A DNA stretch of 64,000 bases from Branchiostoma lanceolatum. Taxonomy: Eukaryota; Chordata; Leptocardii; Amphioxiformes; Branchiostomatidae. The notes under the pieces were generated by a model. The model did no database searches and was not told the origin of the DNA. It was given only the letters and a program-made list of their open reading frames with translations. Within the stretch, counting starts at the first letter, position 1, and every line of letters begins with the position of its first letter. Below are positions 45,481-58,700 of this stretch, in pieces. Location of the stretch: NCBI RefSeq assembly GCF_035083965.1, contig NC_089730.1, positions 18,104,242 to 18,168,241 of the forward strand, given 5' to 3'. The position numbers were made by a program, and so were the translations under genes.

Positions 45481-48460
45481 CACATGAAGTCAGTATTCTC
45501 CTGCTTATTTTTCATCCTCACAGATTTACCAACATGTTTTGTTTTGTGAACTTCTTCGTTTACATCTATTAAATGCTATACTGTTGCAATGATATAATTA
45601 TGTTAGCTGAAACCTAAGGCAGAAATTTTTCCTCACAAGGAATTATGCCACTTGTGGCATACTTATATCTTCAGACAAAAGATTACAATTCTCAATCTGA
45701 GTGTCACATTTTCTTAGATGTCAATGAATGAATGCTATGCTGTTGTTACTTCTGACTTGATGACTGATATAGATTACATAAGGGGGAATCTTAACTTAAA
45801 ATATAAAAAAAAAATGGTATGAACATCAAAAATCTACAGAATGCACAAAGAAGTACTAGTCAATTAAAGTAGCCAAGTGACAAAAACTGTTTGGAAAAAA
45901 AAACTAAAAACAATTGGATTTGGGAATCAGTTATTCCTAGTAAGAAAAAATTATGTCACTTTAAAGAAAGAAATAGGTCTACGTAGACAATGACTTTCAT
46001 TCTCTTTATATTCAATGTATTCATTTATATATTAATACTTTATGATGGGCAGTATATCATTAAATGCTTACTAATGTTAGTAATCAATTTACAAATAGTT
46101 TTTAGATGAAATGAATACAGTGGACAGTTGGTAAACCACTAGAACACAATTCTTTACACACAAAGTAAATTAAATGCATGGTGCTTTTAGTGTTCGTGGT
46201 TTTCGCAGGACCAATGCATACTTTTAAAATAGCACCACATAAATGCTGGATCTGTCATCTGCTTGCCTACCATCTAGTTTCAACTACAAATTAAAAACCA
46301 CCACAAACACATCATTTCCTCTCTTACGCAAAAATTAAATCACCCCAAACTTTAATGCATTTTACAGTATTTCATATTTATTACGTACTTATAGCTTTGT
46401 TATCCAGGAGGCAGGGCAGTATCATTTGAGAAAAATTTCATGTACATGAAATCTAGAAATTTAGGAATTTCAAACTAAGATGAGCAGTACTATATATAGA
46501 ATTGCAGACTGTCTCCTCACAACGCAGAATATTTGATGGAGATGTAGGGGTTTGATACACATGGTAGCCTCTTTAGCAGGCTCTGACATCAGCAAAACAC
46601 AGTCATTAATATCAACATGCTGGCTGTTGCTTAGTGCCTGGTACGGAGGCTATGGTATATAATGGGCAATTTAGTCATGCCGTACTGCATGTGCATTACT
46701 ACTTTATTTTGATGTGGTACATTTGTAATGGTGACATACAATTGATTTGATTGTATATAAATTGTATTAATAAGTAGTTTTATTGATTTTCGCAATTAGA
46801 TGGTCGCATAGTGACTTAATAATCTTTTGCCACTGTGTTTGATGCACCTTTGCTGCTTTTTTTTTTCAAGCACAAGCCGATGTGATGTCAAATTCAATGT
46901 AATTTGGTTCCAATAGTACACTGTATCAACTATTGTATCTGGTTGAAATTTAGAGAAACAGATAGTAGGAATAGTCATGTGAAGTCATGTCAAAGACATT
47001 TGTGGTAACACCAGTGATGGCAAGAGCTTAGTACATTCTTGAAGAGAATACCCGCACATTGTATTTCTCGGTTATATCTCTATTTCTTGGGTTACAATTT
47101 CTCTTTTTACTTCGACCAAGTTCAACTGTAACTATTATGATGATAGTCAACAAAAATACTCTTCTTTAGAGCTATAATGCTATATGCTCTATTATTCCTA
47201 GTCGCCATATTCATACATGTAAGGACCTTAGCAAACAAGTTTTATTTAACAGGACCTTGAAACAACACATTTACATGTAAGTGGAATGCGTAGCAATATT
47301 AAACTTGAATTTGGGACAAAAGACTCAGATTTTGTCAATTCTCACAATTCTGTTGGGTATTCTAAGACCTCCAAGTTAAAAACATCGAAAGTGATCTACA
47401 AATGCAGCATCAGTAATACCTGAGGTATGCACACTTCATATATCCAGGTACCCTCCAAGCAGAGGAGGGGTTAACGTTCCGGCTGGTTTTTGACGTGTTT
47501 TTAGGCTTTGCCAGCTTTCTACTTTGTCATTTTGTTGTCTCTTCAAACCCCACGAAAAAATCCTCTGCTTGGAGAGTAATATGCAGGTATTCAAGACATT
47601 CTTGAAAAGGCTTCAAGTACACCTTTTGTTAATGTAGCAGTCTTAGGGCACCTTCTGTGATGAGTTAAAGTTACCGTTTTGTGGAAGTAAAGCGTACTTT
47701 GAAAGTAAATCAAAATACGACTACTGATTAAAGTCATAAGGAGAAGTAACTTTTACATGTTGGCCATGTGTTACTGACTAAACTATTTGTAGTTGGTTTA
47801 ATTAAGTTTACCTTTTCAGCTGTTCAAGCAACCTCCGCTTTTGATGGAAAGATTCTAGAATAAAACGGACTGCTTGTCCCTGCAATCCTTATCTCCTTTG
47901 CCATGACGGCAACATGAAGTTTTCCCACTCTTTCTCTACTTTCTGGTCCCTTAATTATGACGTTTTGAGACAAGCTGTCGCATTCATGAACAGAAAAGCC
48001 CCACGTGAACTAAGCAAAAGAACTGAAGACAAGAGTTCGGAAACCTCAGATCTCCATGAAATATTTTGATTATGCACATGACTTCCACATTTGCATAATT
48101 TATGCTTGGCCAGTTATACCTTTAACTGACTTACACAGGTCACAATATTAACAGTCCTATAATTTATCACTTAGAAGAATTATGACACTTTCGTAATAAT
48201 TATCACTTTCGTGAAAACGCCAGGTGAACCATTTTCGAAGTTGACCTTCGTTCCCACTACTATTAACCTACCAAAAATCACGAAGATCCATCAAAGGTTT
48301 CTCGAGTTATGCTCTTGACATACATACAGACCCACTCCACAGCTGGTGTAACCGATAATGTAACCTTCTTGGCGAAGGTAATGATTAATAGATGATATTC
48401 GATGACGCAATCTGCCCCTGCCGGGCCTTGCAAATTTAATGTGACCATAGCATAACGCGG
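45481..48460. other. 3' flank of receptor phosphatase and intergenic DNA
   Basis: AT-rich, with no coding signal. ATTAAA at about 45568 could serve as a poly(A) signal. It includes a TGCAGAAAT-family relic at about 46175-46380 and the inverted-repeat element at 47453-47574. Confidence 0.45.
47453..47574. mobile_element. 122-bp inverted-repeat element (CTCCAAGCAGAGGA ends)
   Basis: Left CTCCAAGCAGAGGA and right TCCTCTGCTTGGAG are perfect inverse copies, with TA close outside each end. The middle has GGCTGGTTTTTGACGTG and TTTTTAGGC. It is the most complete copy of the family also found at 11872 and 24285. Confidence 0.75.
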
Positions 48461-48469
48461 ATGCCAGTC

Positions 48470-48645
48470 TGTGGTTATAGAGGATATTATTGGGTAATCA
48501 GGTTTACTTTGCGGTCATGGGTTGCAAAGGTCAAAGGTTGCTGGTTGAAGGGAATTCTGCGGTGTGATCAGAAAGAATTTCTTGTCTTTGCTGTCGCTTC
48601 ACACGGCAAACGGACCGTTTTCTTCGGAAAATATTCTACACGACG
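48470..48645 (+). other. Probable 5' UTR exon of the BTB-zinc finger gene
   Basis: A GC-richer stretch ending CTACACGACG/GTAAGTGTG, a strong donor; the next acceptor CCTTTCCAG ends at 48980, 11 bp before the start codon of the BTB gene. The 5' limit is a guess. Confidence 0.45.
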
Positions 48646-48991
48646 GTAAGTGTGTAATCTTACGTTCATTCTCATTTGAATACTTGAATTATTTATGTGT
48701 TCGTGTGGCTTTTGGGCGTTACCTCTGCTCATGATCAAGGGAGGGGAGGGGGGCAGAAATTTAAAGCCACATAGAAAATCATTCTGGGCGGCTACCGGCT
48801 GCAACCTATTGTTTTAGCTTTACTATAAACATTTGCAACGTTACTATTGATTAAGATTTGATAGGAATTTTTATTTAATCACTTTTGAAAACACGGAGCC
48901 TATGACTACAAGAAATTTGCGTGGAGGTAAATGAATGAGTTTGTCACAGATCATTAACGTTACACATGCACCTTTCCAGTTTTGCTGAAAC

Positions 48992-50885
48992 ATGGCGACA
49001 CATCCGCCGTACGTCCACCGACTGATGTCGTCCGGTCTACAGAGGAGGCTCAACCAGCAGCGACTTGCAGGTGAGGCACTATGTCACTATGGAATTTCTG
49101 TCTGCAAACCTGTGGTGTTTACTATTAAACAACTTTGAAATACCATAATTGAACAATTACTCATCAATTTGTCTGCTTTGGTAAAAAGACAGTTATGTTT
49201 TACTACTAGTAACCTTCTTGGTCGAAAATAAGATCTTTCCTCTCAATCAGTGAGGAGTTCCTGTATGTAAATATTACAAGTTATTGTAAAGATACACATA
49301 CCAGTACTATGTTTTATAATGATGCCACTCTGTTCCAGTAAAGGTTAGGAAATGACTAATATAGTAATAGTAATAAAGGGCCTAGAATGTCAGGATTCTA
49401 ATGCTAAATCTGTTCCATGTACAACATATGTGGGTGAGACAGAATGGATATTTTAATCCATGCCTAAGTACATTTATTGGGGATTTGGGGGCCAAAGGGT
49501 AAAACAATGTTAATTAGATGCAAACCCTGATCCCATGTCCCAGCGGGGTTCTTCACAGATTAAATGATTTACCAAGCCCACCCCTCTGTAATCATTGTCT
49601 GTAAGGGAGAGTGCAGATAAATTTTGGTAAATTACAGGCCTTACAAGTCATTCATCATGATCTGTCTATTGCAGGACAATACTGTGACTTGACCATCAGG
49701 GTGCGGGATGGGTCGTTCCATCTTCACAGATGTGTGTTTGCTGCCTTCTCCTCCTACATCACCCAAATGGACTCTTCCAGCCAATCCCTTCTCATAGAGC
49801 TCCCAGCCCTCACGTGCCGAGGTGTCCAGCCCCTTGTTTCATTCCTCTACACCTCAAAACTACAGCTGGATAGCGATAACATCTTTGAGGTGTACACGGC
49901 AGCCGGGTACCTCCACCTTCAAGAGGCAATCAAAGACTGCGTCGACTTTCTCCAGAAAGTAAAGAAGCAGACGGCAAGCTCGGAAGGACAAGGGGACGTC
50001 TTAGAGGCCACAAGCACAAGTAGAAGTGAAGATGGTTCGGAGACGGCAGATCCTACGGCTGTTGTCTCTGCTAGCCCACATCCCTCCACAGTCACCTGTA
50101 GTCCTGCAGGTCCAAGTGAAGCAGAATCAGGGTCCCCGGTTATAAAGATTGAGGACTCAGGAAGCTGTACAGGCTGGGAGGAGTTCGCTGGGTTAGAGGA
50201 CCTTAGAGACAATACAGAGACGGAGCAAATTGTATCAGCAGAGCATGGCATTACAGAGGCAAGGGCGGAAAACTTGGACCAAGAAACAAACAGCTTGGAT
50301 AAAAAACAGTTCTCAGTCAGCAAACAATCATTCCCTGAAGCAGAGAGCTTAGACACAAGAGATGATCTGAGCATGGCACTGCCACACCAGTACATAGTCG
50401 TAAACCCTGAAGACCAGCATAGACAGAATACTGGGATGGACACTGCTGTCAGTGCAAGCACAGACAACATGTTGGGCCCCAGTGTCAGCATGGTAGGTCC
50501 ACATGTTGTTGATAATCCTACATCATATTCCGTGGCAGATGCATCCAACCCAGGCTACACATACGTGTATGGCCCTGCTCTTATGCATGCCGGAGCCAGC
50601 AGCGGTGTGAATGCAGGGCACAATGGAAGCGAGTGCATCTGCCCGCTGTGCGGGTGCGGGTTCAGCCGGAAGTCGACCCTGAAGGTGCACATGCGGACGC
50701 ACACGGGCGAGAAGCCGTACCACTGCAGCATGTGTCCCGCGCGCTTCTCGGTGAAGTGTAACCTGAAGCAGCACGTGAAGAGCATGCACCTGCGCGACAG
50801 ACCGTTCAAATGTGACCTGTGTCCGGCCGACTTCACGCAGCGCCAGCGGCTCGTACGACACGTCTCTGAGTACCATCATGCCTGA
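48992..50885 (+). CDS. BTB domain protein with three C2H2 zinc fingers
   Basis: Exons 48992-49070 and 49675-50885, joined in phase 1 (CTTGCAG/GTGAGG; TATTGCAG/GACAA), giving 429 residues. Residues 1-26 include a basic helix-like start; 27-120 form a BTB/POZ domain (YCDLTIRV, FHLHRCVFAAFSSYI, LVSFLYTSKLQL, AAGYLHLQEAI). An acidic, Ser/Thr-rich linker (about 120-340) follows with VIKIEDSG, which fits the sumoylation motif. Residues about 347-427 hold three C2H2 fingers (CPLCGCGFSRKSTLKVHMRT, TGEKPYHCSMC, RPFKCDLCPADF) with one TGEKPY linker. By family it is a nuclear transcription factor of the ZBTB class, dimerising through BTB. I cannot name the vertebrate orthologue. Confidence 0.92.
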
Positions 50886-51150
50886 ACAACGCAACGTTTT
50901 CTGAGTACATATATTCATGTGGTGAAGAGCACCTTAACGATGATGATAGATAAACGAGCCAGGTTGTTTTAATATGACCTGTGACCGGCGGACTTTACAT
51001 AGCGCCAGCGGACACGTCTCCGAGTATCATGCATGAACAATTGGTGTCATAAAACTCAAGACACAACATTTTCTGAGTGGTTTATATTCATGTGGTGAAG
51101 AGCCTCTTAAAGATGATGATATATAAACGAGCCAGGTTGCTGTAATGTGA
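50813..51150 (+). repeat. 162-bp tandem duplication of the last zinc finger end and 3' UTR
   Basis: TGACCTGTGTCCGGCCGACT at 50813 recurs as TGACCTGTGACCGGCGGACT at 50975, and the following GCGCCAGCGG, CACGTCTC, TTTTCTGAGT, ATTCATGTGGTGAAGAGC and AAACGAGCCAGGTTG recur in order. The second copy is downstream of the stop and is shortened in the finger part. A third, more diverged copy starts near 51146 and AACTGGTGTTATGAAACTC-like text appears again at about 51812. Confidence 0.82.
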
Positions 51151-51885
51151 CAATGACTCTTAAGACATGTTTCAGATTATCATACATCAACAGCAACAAC
51201 AAATACTCAGCGATTTCAAGTTTATAAAGCCTTATGCTAAATTTAAGGTTACCATGTTAAAAGTGATAATTTGGGGATGTACAGCTTACTAAGTAAGTTT
51301 AAGGTTCCAATGAGAAAAAACTCAGTATTTAGCAATGTTATGGCATCCTTTCGTATACATGTGTATTACTTTATGTATAGCTATGAAGAAAGACTAAAAA
51401 TGTATGTCAGTGAATATTTCTGAAGGCTATGTTTAACTTAGTAAAAATAATCTTTGACCACTGTTCTTTCAAAGGATACCTGAATTTTGTTGGCCATAAG
51501 GACTGTAAAGAATGCCCTAAATTCGATTTTGTAAAACTATTGCATATGTAGGATGTGGCCAAACCCCTTACTCTATTTTTTTTCTTCATTTTAAGGATTA
51601 CCACGTTGAAAGATTTTATTTGAGATAATTTGTAACTGGACATTCTTACTCACTGGGTGTACAATTAGCTCTAAGTACATGTAGTATTGTGTATCCAATA
51701 GTATTATGGTATCTTTGTTTTATTAATGTCATGTTTTATATCGTTATGAAGAGGTATGACTGTTAACATTACTCAAGTGTTAGAATTTTGTAAAGTCTTA
51801 GAGTATTTAAACAACTGGTGTTATGAAACTCATATGGCACAATATTTTCGAAACACTTTATACACATGTAGATTATACCGGTAGT

Positions 51886-51891
51886 AATAAA
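51886..51891 (+). promoter_or_regulatory. Polyadenylation signal, BTB-zinc finger gene
   Basis: AATAAA about 1 kb after the stop, followed by a T-rich stretch (GTCCTCCAGTTATTTTTATT). Probable end of the 3' UTR. Confidence 0.5.
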
Positions 51892-51899
51892 ACTTTCAA

Positions 51900-54800
51900 C
51901 GATATTTATGTCCTCCAGTTATTTTTATTAAAGACAAACTGGTTGTTTTCTGTTATTGAAACACAACAAGTTTAAGGACCTCGATTTGTATTTCAAAATA
52001 ATAGTAAGAGTGAAATTTTCTTTCCTTGGTTTTGAAAATTTATGAACTAAGTGTTAAAGTGATAAAGGATCAACTAAACGTTTCAACTGCATCTGTTTTC
52101 GAGATACCATTAATGTTAACTTTCTAAACACAGCACTCAATGTTTTTCAGGATATAAGAAGTAGAAAGAGAGAAGTTACTTTTCTATAATGGTTTATACC
52201 AGACTAACAACGTTTGCTATAGAGAGAATATTTGCCAGGGGAGTTTGGCCACCACAGGATAACATTTGCCTGCGGGTCCGGACTGGCTCTTCTGTCATCA
52301 TTTATTCACCGTATTTTTGCTGAATTCTAGTGCCCATACCTCTGTAGGAAGGACTGGAGTAGGACAATTTTGCTATGCCACTGGCAAGTAATTACCAACC
52401 TAAGAATGCTTTTCTTCCTTATCTGCTGAAATACTCGCACGAAGTCGTCCACACACCGCAGCTAAAGCGTGATTGATGGAAAGGTGCCCTGTATTCAATA
52501 AGAACATCATCTATTTGCTGTGGTATGAACAAGAGACTTATGTCAACAAAAACCAAATCGCTCTATCCGTGCTAATCCGTACTAAGGTCAGATCTAAGTT
52601 CGTGTTGCTTGCGCTTTCTTCCGTGCGCGCCATTCTCTATAATGGCCGAGAAAAAAGACAAAAGCATTCCTCTGCCGTATCAGAACCATTTATCTAACAA
52701 TTAAAGATACCCGCGTTGTAGTTTCTTTGTGGCAATGAACGCAAATTCTACACTGCCCAAGCTTAATGTGGACTTTGTTTGGACCTTATAATTAAGTCTT
52801 GGTCCGAATATACAACCTTTGACTAACCCCTCAATGCTTGAATTGAATGTCACGTGAGTTCAATACGTCATATTTAGTTTTTGGAACACGTGATTGGCCT
52901 AGCAAACAATTCAACGTCCCCTTCGGCGTTCGCTGTGCGACCGTACAGCGACCAAAACTGGATTTGTGTGACAATTGATCTCGTAAATGGAAAATAGTAC
53001 ACGATGTAAAAAAAAGATATGATTTTAAGGCCAACAACACATACAAAACCTGAAAATACCCGTTCTTTATCTACAAATGTCGTGAAACCTTAAGCCACTC
53101 AGTGGTCGCATCGCTGCCTCTGGTAGCAAGGGTGTTACGGACATGCGCACAACAACCGTCGTTTAGCGTCAGTAACAAGCCAGTTACAACAGGTTTCTCG
53201 TCTCCATCGTGACGCCTGCAAAATTTTCCGTGGATCAACAAACCAAAGAGTCCCGTAGGAGTTATAAGGCGAGTCATACTTAATCACATTGTTTTGTTTT
53301 CAAGCTTTTATTAGTTCTTCGCCGTTTAGAATCCAGCTTATCTGTTGAAATCGAATGGGATATACATGTACACTTCAGACTGGCAGAATAGAATCCGTAG
53401 GGCCGGGTTCACGTACATTTGAACTTACACTGTAGAAGTAATTTATGAACGGATGAATGGAGGAAAATCGTAACGCTTTTGTGCTAGTAGAGAAAAAGAA
53501 GTATATATTTCCCCTTGGTTTGGCCAAAGGTGGACGGGAAAACACAGATTAACTTCCTAATACACGTTGATCAAAATCGAGTCGTCATGGCAACGGAAAA
53601 CTACTTTCAATTACTTACCCTTGTTTTGTTCACACAGATTCGCGTTTATTCGATGATTTTTTTTTTCGTTTTTAGAACAAAGGGCAAGTTTTTAAATCAC
53701 AAGCTAATCGAACGGTAAAAACAACCTGTTTTGGCAGACCCAGGCTCAATTCTTATCATTATGCACTTCAGCCCTTTAAACCCCTCGAAGATATCAGATA
53801 ATGAGGTCAAAAGCGGCAGCCTTATCATGTTTGTTCATACTTTCTAGCCCAAACAACCGTTTAGACTTTAGATTAGGGTCTAGAATGGCAGACTTGATAA
53901 ATTAGAAATGCCACAATGCTTTCTGTAAAACATAGTATAAAAGTCAATCATGAAAACCGTACATCTATCACATGTAGTCATTTATCCCTAATTGTATCTA
54001 AATGCGAATCCGCACAAAAAAATTCGAAGCAAATGTATCTTATATTATTGATCCAGAGCTAGTTGTACCATTTTTCAGCTCTAGTTTCTATAGTACGAAA
54101 CTAGAATGGATCAAAAACGCTATATTGGGACTTTTTTACCGCGACAAAGGTCTTTAAGTCGGAAACATCGAGATAAAAGAATAGTTGTTCAGCGGCATGG
54201 GAACCTACGCAGCTTTTGCGGAAAGTCCAAAGCGGGTGAATAGCTGTTATCTTTCAGTAAATACTTCTTTCATTAGCCGTCACAAAGTCTGAAAGTTGAC
54301 AATGTGTCAGTCTGTTAAAGGAATGATTAAGCTCCAAATACAGTCCAAAAGGTAGCTTTACTGGCGCAATGTTTGCACGCTACTTTAAAAATTGCCCCAC
54401 GCGGACTTCAAAGGTCCTACTTTATTTCAAATACCTTTGACTTCTAACGGTCGTTCATACCACTAAGATATGCGTGCTTGATGAAAATCACACCTGACTA
54501 TAACATTATAGCATAGTTTCCTTGGAAACCCACATGGTTTATTCAAACAATCTTACATTCAGAGATTTTTTTCCACAGGTGCCCGCAAATGCGTGCAAAG
54601 TCAGCTTTCTTGCATTTCTTATACAAGAAAATACTATTTCCAGCCCAGGGGAAGTTAACACACTACTGTAACAAACTTATCTGTGTAATTTACAATATTT
54701 GAATGATTTATGTTGTTTGACGGCTCCTTAAAAGTTTTCATTAACAGCACGCCCGTGACTCGCCTTGATTGTTCGCACTTTATTGGATGCGTGGCTTTTT

Positions 54801-55688
54801 TATTTATTTATTTATTCATTAATCTTAAGGGTGATCCCTCCAGTTAACTAAATGACTGATTTCTAAGGGAACTTTATGAAGACAACACCTGACTCTACCC
54901 TTATAGCGTTTTTCTCACTCTTGTTATTTCTGAAATTGTCAGGGAATGTATCGCAACACGAGCTGATAAAGGATGAAAATCATGTCACAAATTGCAGAAA
55001 CTTGATAAGAGATACCAACGCTATAACAATTTTTTTTGCAGCTTGTATAGAACAGTAAGACTTTATTATAATTTGCACTGATCCTGGAAAAAGATTCGGT
55101 TTATTTCTACTTACAAGATATTCTTGTTTTCGAAGGTCACTCCAATATGTTTAAAAAATCACATCACCTTTGACAACGTCAGAAAAACAATGCATACATG
55201 GAAATGGAATACTTTGGGTGTGTATTTACTTGGCGATGTTTGTGAAGCACAACATTGAAACAAATGGCTGACGTTTAACCCTTTGGAACGTGACGTTTTG
55301 TCCCTCATGTCAGCTCAATTCCTCATTACTGCACTTGAAAAAGACATAAATGTTTTACTTCGTGGAAAACAAACCTGTAGCTTTGTAATTTATCGAAACT
55401 TCTTTTCAGAATTGGAGTAAATGTGAGAAAGCTACTGTTAGACATGGATAGGCTTGTTTGATTAATAGAATATGGCTTTTTCAGTTGTTCGTTTCTATTG
55501 TTTTCTATCCAATTGGTTGTATAGCCCTCGACATATAAACACTTTTGTGATAATGTTGGTTGCCAGGATCAGAGGGACATTTCCTGGAAGAACTGTACCT
55601 TGTTTGTATTAAGCGCTTTAAGCCTTGAACTTGAAATAACGGTTCTTCATTAAGAGCCAATGGAAACAAAGTTTTTTTCCGTTTTCAG
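51900..55688. other. Intergenic DNA and possible 5' region of MS4A-like gene 1
   Basis: No coding exon seen. An E-box CACGTG next to an inverted CCAAT box (52887-52897) and a stretch with ATGCGCACAACAA at about 53142 resemble the block upstream of the second MS4A-like gene (60872-60990), so a promoter and first non-coding exon may lie at about 52880-53280. A further shared block lies at 54733-54783. Confidence 0.4.
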
Positions 55689-55703
55689 CACATCTACTAG
55701 AAC

Positions 55704-58700
55704 ATGGCCGGTTTCCCGTACGGCTCTGCCCGAGGGCTGGGCGGTATGCAGATCTTCCTGGGGCTCGCTGCCATGGGACTGGGGAGCGGTGACCTTGTTA
55801 TGGGTTTAACAGCCAGCAGATACGCAAGCCGTTACTTCTTCAACTTTTCCATCCTGGGCACCGGTATCTGGACGGGCCTTTTTGTAAGCACATCAATATC
55901 ATTTGAGATATTAATTTTACTCGCCTACAGTTATAAGTTCGTACCATGCACTGAACCGCCCAAGGATTGTCTTTCCAAAGTAAATAAATGACTAGATTTG
56001 AAAATGTCACGTTCACGGTATTCACCATTGACGTGTAACAAGTCTACACTTTAAGAGTAACGAAATATTCTATACTAATTTGTATATGTGGTATTTATAG
56101 TCCATTTGAAAGTATAGTAAGGTTGATATCTAAAATGCATTTTGTTTTGAAATCTTAATTAAACAAAAGTGAATAATTAGCAAAGGAAGATTCGGTAGGT
56201 CATATTCTGTGATTGAACAGGAAGCTATCTTTTTCAGAAGTACGTGCAGCAAACGACAGAACTGTTTTGTTATTCCGCAAATTCAGTATATTGCGCTATA
56301 AAACAAACACTAATTCGTCTTTGGGAATTTACGTCTTCATCTGCTTATGCTAGGGTCACATTTCCAATCCGGGCCCGGCCGGGCAGTCTTTGGGAACGAA
56401 AAGTATGACATAAAAGACAACAAAAACACAAAACGTACCCAAACATATTTAAGAGCATAGCTTGTGCAAATCTATGGACATACACTTAGATTTTTCGTTT
56501 CCGCAAACAGCCCGGTCGGGCCCCGGTTAAGAAATGTGACCCTACTATAAATATGTCGTGTCCTCTTTCTCCATGGTAAGTTCCTGATAGCTGGCAGCCT
56601 GGCAGCTTCGATCCGGGAGGGGCGAACTGCGGGTTGTAAGGTAAACGTGACAATTTGTTTCGCAAATGATGTACATGTAATTATAATGTGTGTAGATCAC
56701 TACGGCGAGGGGCTAGCTATAGTCGGTTGGTATTGATGAGTTTGTTCCAACTATTAAGCAGAGAAAGTAGTACTAGTCTGCACCATTTCTAAAGTACTCG
56801 GTATGACTCGACCGGGGATCGACCTACTGAATGCAAGGTGTTCATTCAATCGGCTATTGCACCGATTTATCAAAGACAAATATTGATGTGGGTACGCACC
56901 TTCATTTCAGATCGGCGCCGCGCAAACCATGTCCCTGCTTAACACCTTCATCTTCGCACCTGGCCTGACTGGAGTTACAGCAATGAGCGTTATCTGGGTA
57001 ACATATCAACAATCGCATCAAATTTCCCTCTTACACTGGTGCTAGTGTCACCAAAATGAAAACAGATCTGCAGTGGATGTCACTCGAGGAGAGAAGGAAA
57101 ATGTCCAGACTATGCATGATGTACAAAATGACTAATAAATTGGTGGACGTACCAACTAATAAGTATCTAATACCAGCTCAGAAAAGGACAAGAAATAGCC
57201 ATGCCTTTAAGTATCAGACTTTTCAACCTAGGATTGATGTGTTTAAAAATTCGTATTTTCCTAGAACGATCGTAGAGTGGAACTCGTTACAACCAAGTAC
57301 AGTGGAAGCATCCTCATTAGATAGCTTTAAACAATGCATGCAGTTAGATATGCGAAGGTTAGACGTGACAGGTCGTTCGGTGTAATATAACCAGCTGCTG
57401 CCGCGCCGCGTGCCTGCGAAGCTGGTGTGTTACGCCGAATGGCGGTTATACCGGCTATATAGATACAGATACAGATACAGATTACACAGTTACTATGTGA
57501 GACATACGTGTACTTACTAGCCAACTCTCTTATCTATAAGAAGACGCTGCTATCCTCCACGGTAGCTTTTCAGTAAAACGGGACAGTCGGAAAAGTTCCT
57601 TCTAAACTGTCGTAACAGGTTCTATTTCTTGTGCAGCGTCCCAGTAGAGACTTCTTGTTATACATATTTCCCTTAGAGCTCCGCACAAACTGACATACTT
57701 TAGCCATCATCAGATTATGATATCATTTTAAAAATGTCAGCAAAATGTTGTCAATGATTTTACGTTAAAATGAAATCATTCTATTCCTGTTTTGACTATT
57801 ATACTTGCGACACAACTGTAACTGTCATTGAAAACATGACACTGTCATGAAAAAGTTTAAGATGGATGTTTTGCTCTTTAGCACCCATACGTGTTGTCAT
57901 ACTCAATTGAGTGACAATATCATTAATTTTGCAGAGCTACAATGAAATGGTGCACGGCTCTTACGACATCTACGGCAATTACGTCTACATCTATCCCGGG
58001 TTCCGTCTGATGTTCTACCTGGAGATCACCCTTGCCGTTGTTGGAGGGTTGGAGTTCATCTTCTCCATAGCGACGGCTTCTGTGTGCTGCTGCGGTGGTC
58101 CGTACGACCAGCCTGCTGTTAACCAGGTATGGTTTTTCTTTTCAACTTCATTGACGATTGACGGTACTGCATTTACGATTGGTTTCATTTAAGAATAATA
58201 ATGTTTCTATCTTCCTTTATCGCATTCTTGTTATTGCACTGAGCATACATAGCTTTCAACATTGTACCAAATTTCAATTTAACCACACAAATGCAAATTC
58301 ATTTAGCAACGCAAATACGCACTTCAACAAATAAACAATTGCATCCAAAAACAACTAATCTAAACATATCTTACTCTTAGACTAGCAGACATAATGTAAA
58401 TTTGTTGGTGGTATTGTGCATTAAGTAGAATTTTTTTCTTGTGTAATAGTCAATTTGCACATGCAGCTCAAATCGCAATTGAAGGAAATGACATACAATT
58501 ACAAAAAATATGTTCCTTTTTACCCCAGGTTGTCCCGATGCCAATGATGGCTTTCCCCACTACTATGCAGCAGCCTGTAGCACCTGCACCCAGGCCGTCA
58601 TACGGCTTTGCTGAAAGGTAAGAAGACCAGAAAGTTACCTTTGACTAGTGGGAAAATGCAAAAAAAATTGCCTATCGTTTCCATTAAAGGCACCCAGAGC

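Noticed and set aside
49919-50918. Minus-strand frames of 93-209 codons opposite the BTB-zinc finger exon
   Set aside because: Antisense shadows of a recognised coding sequence.
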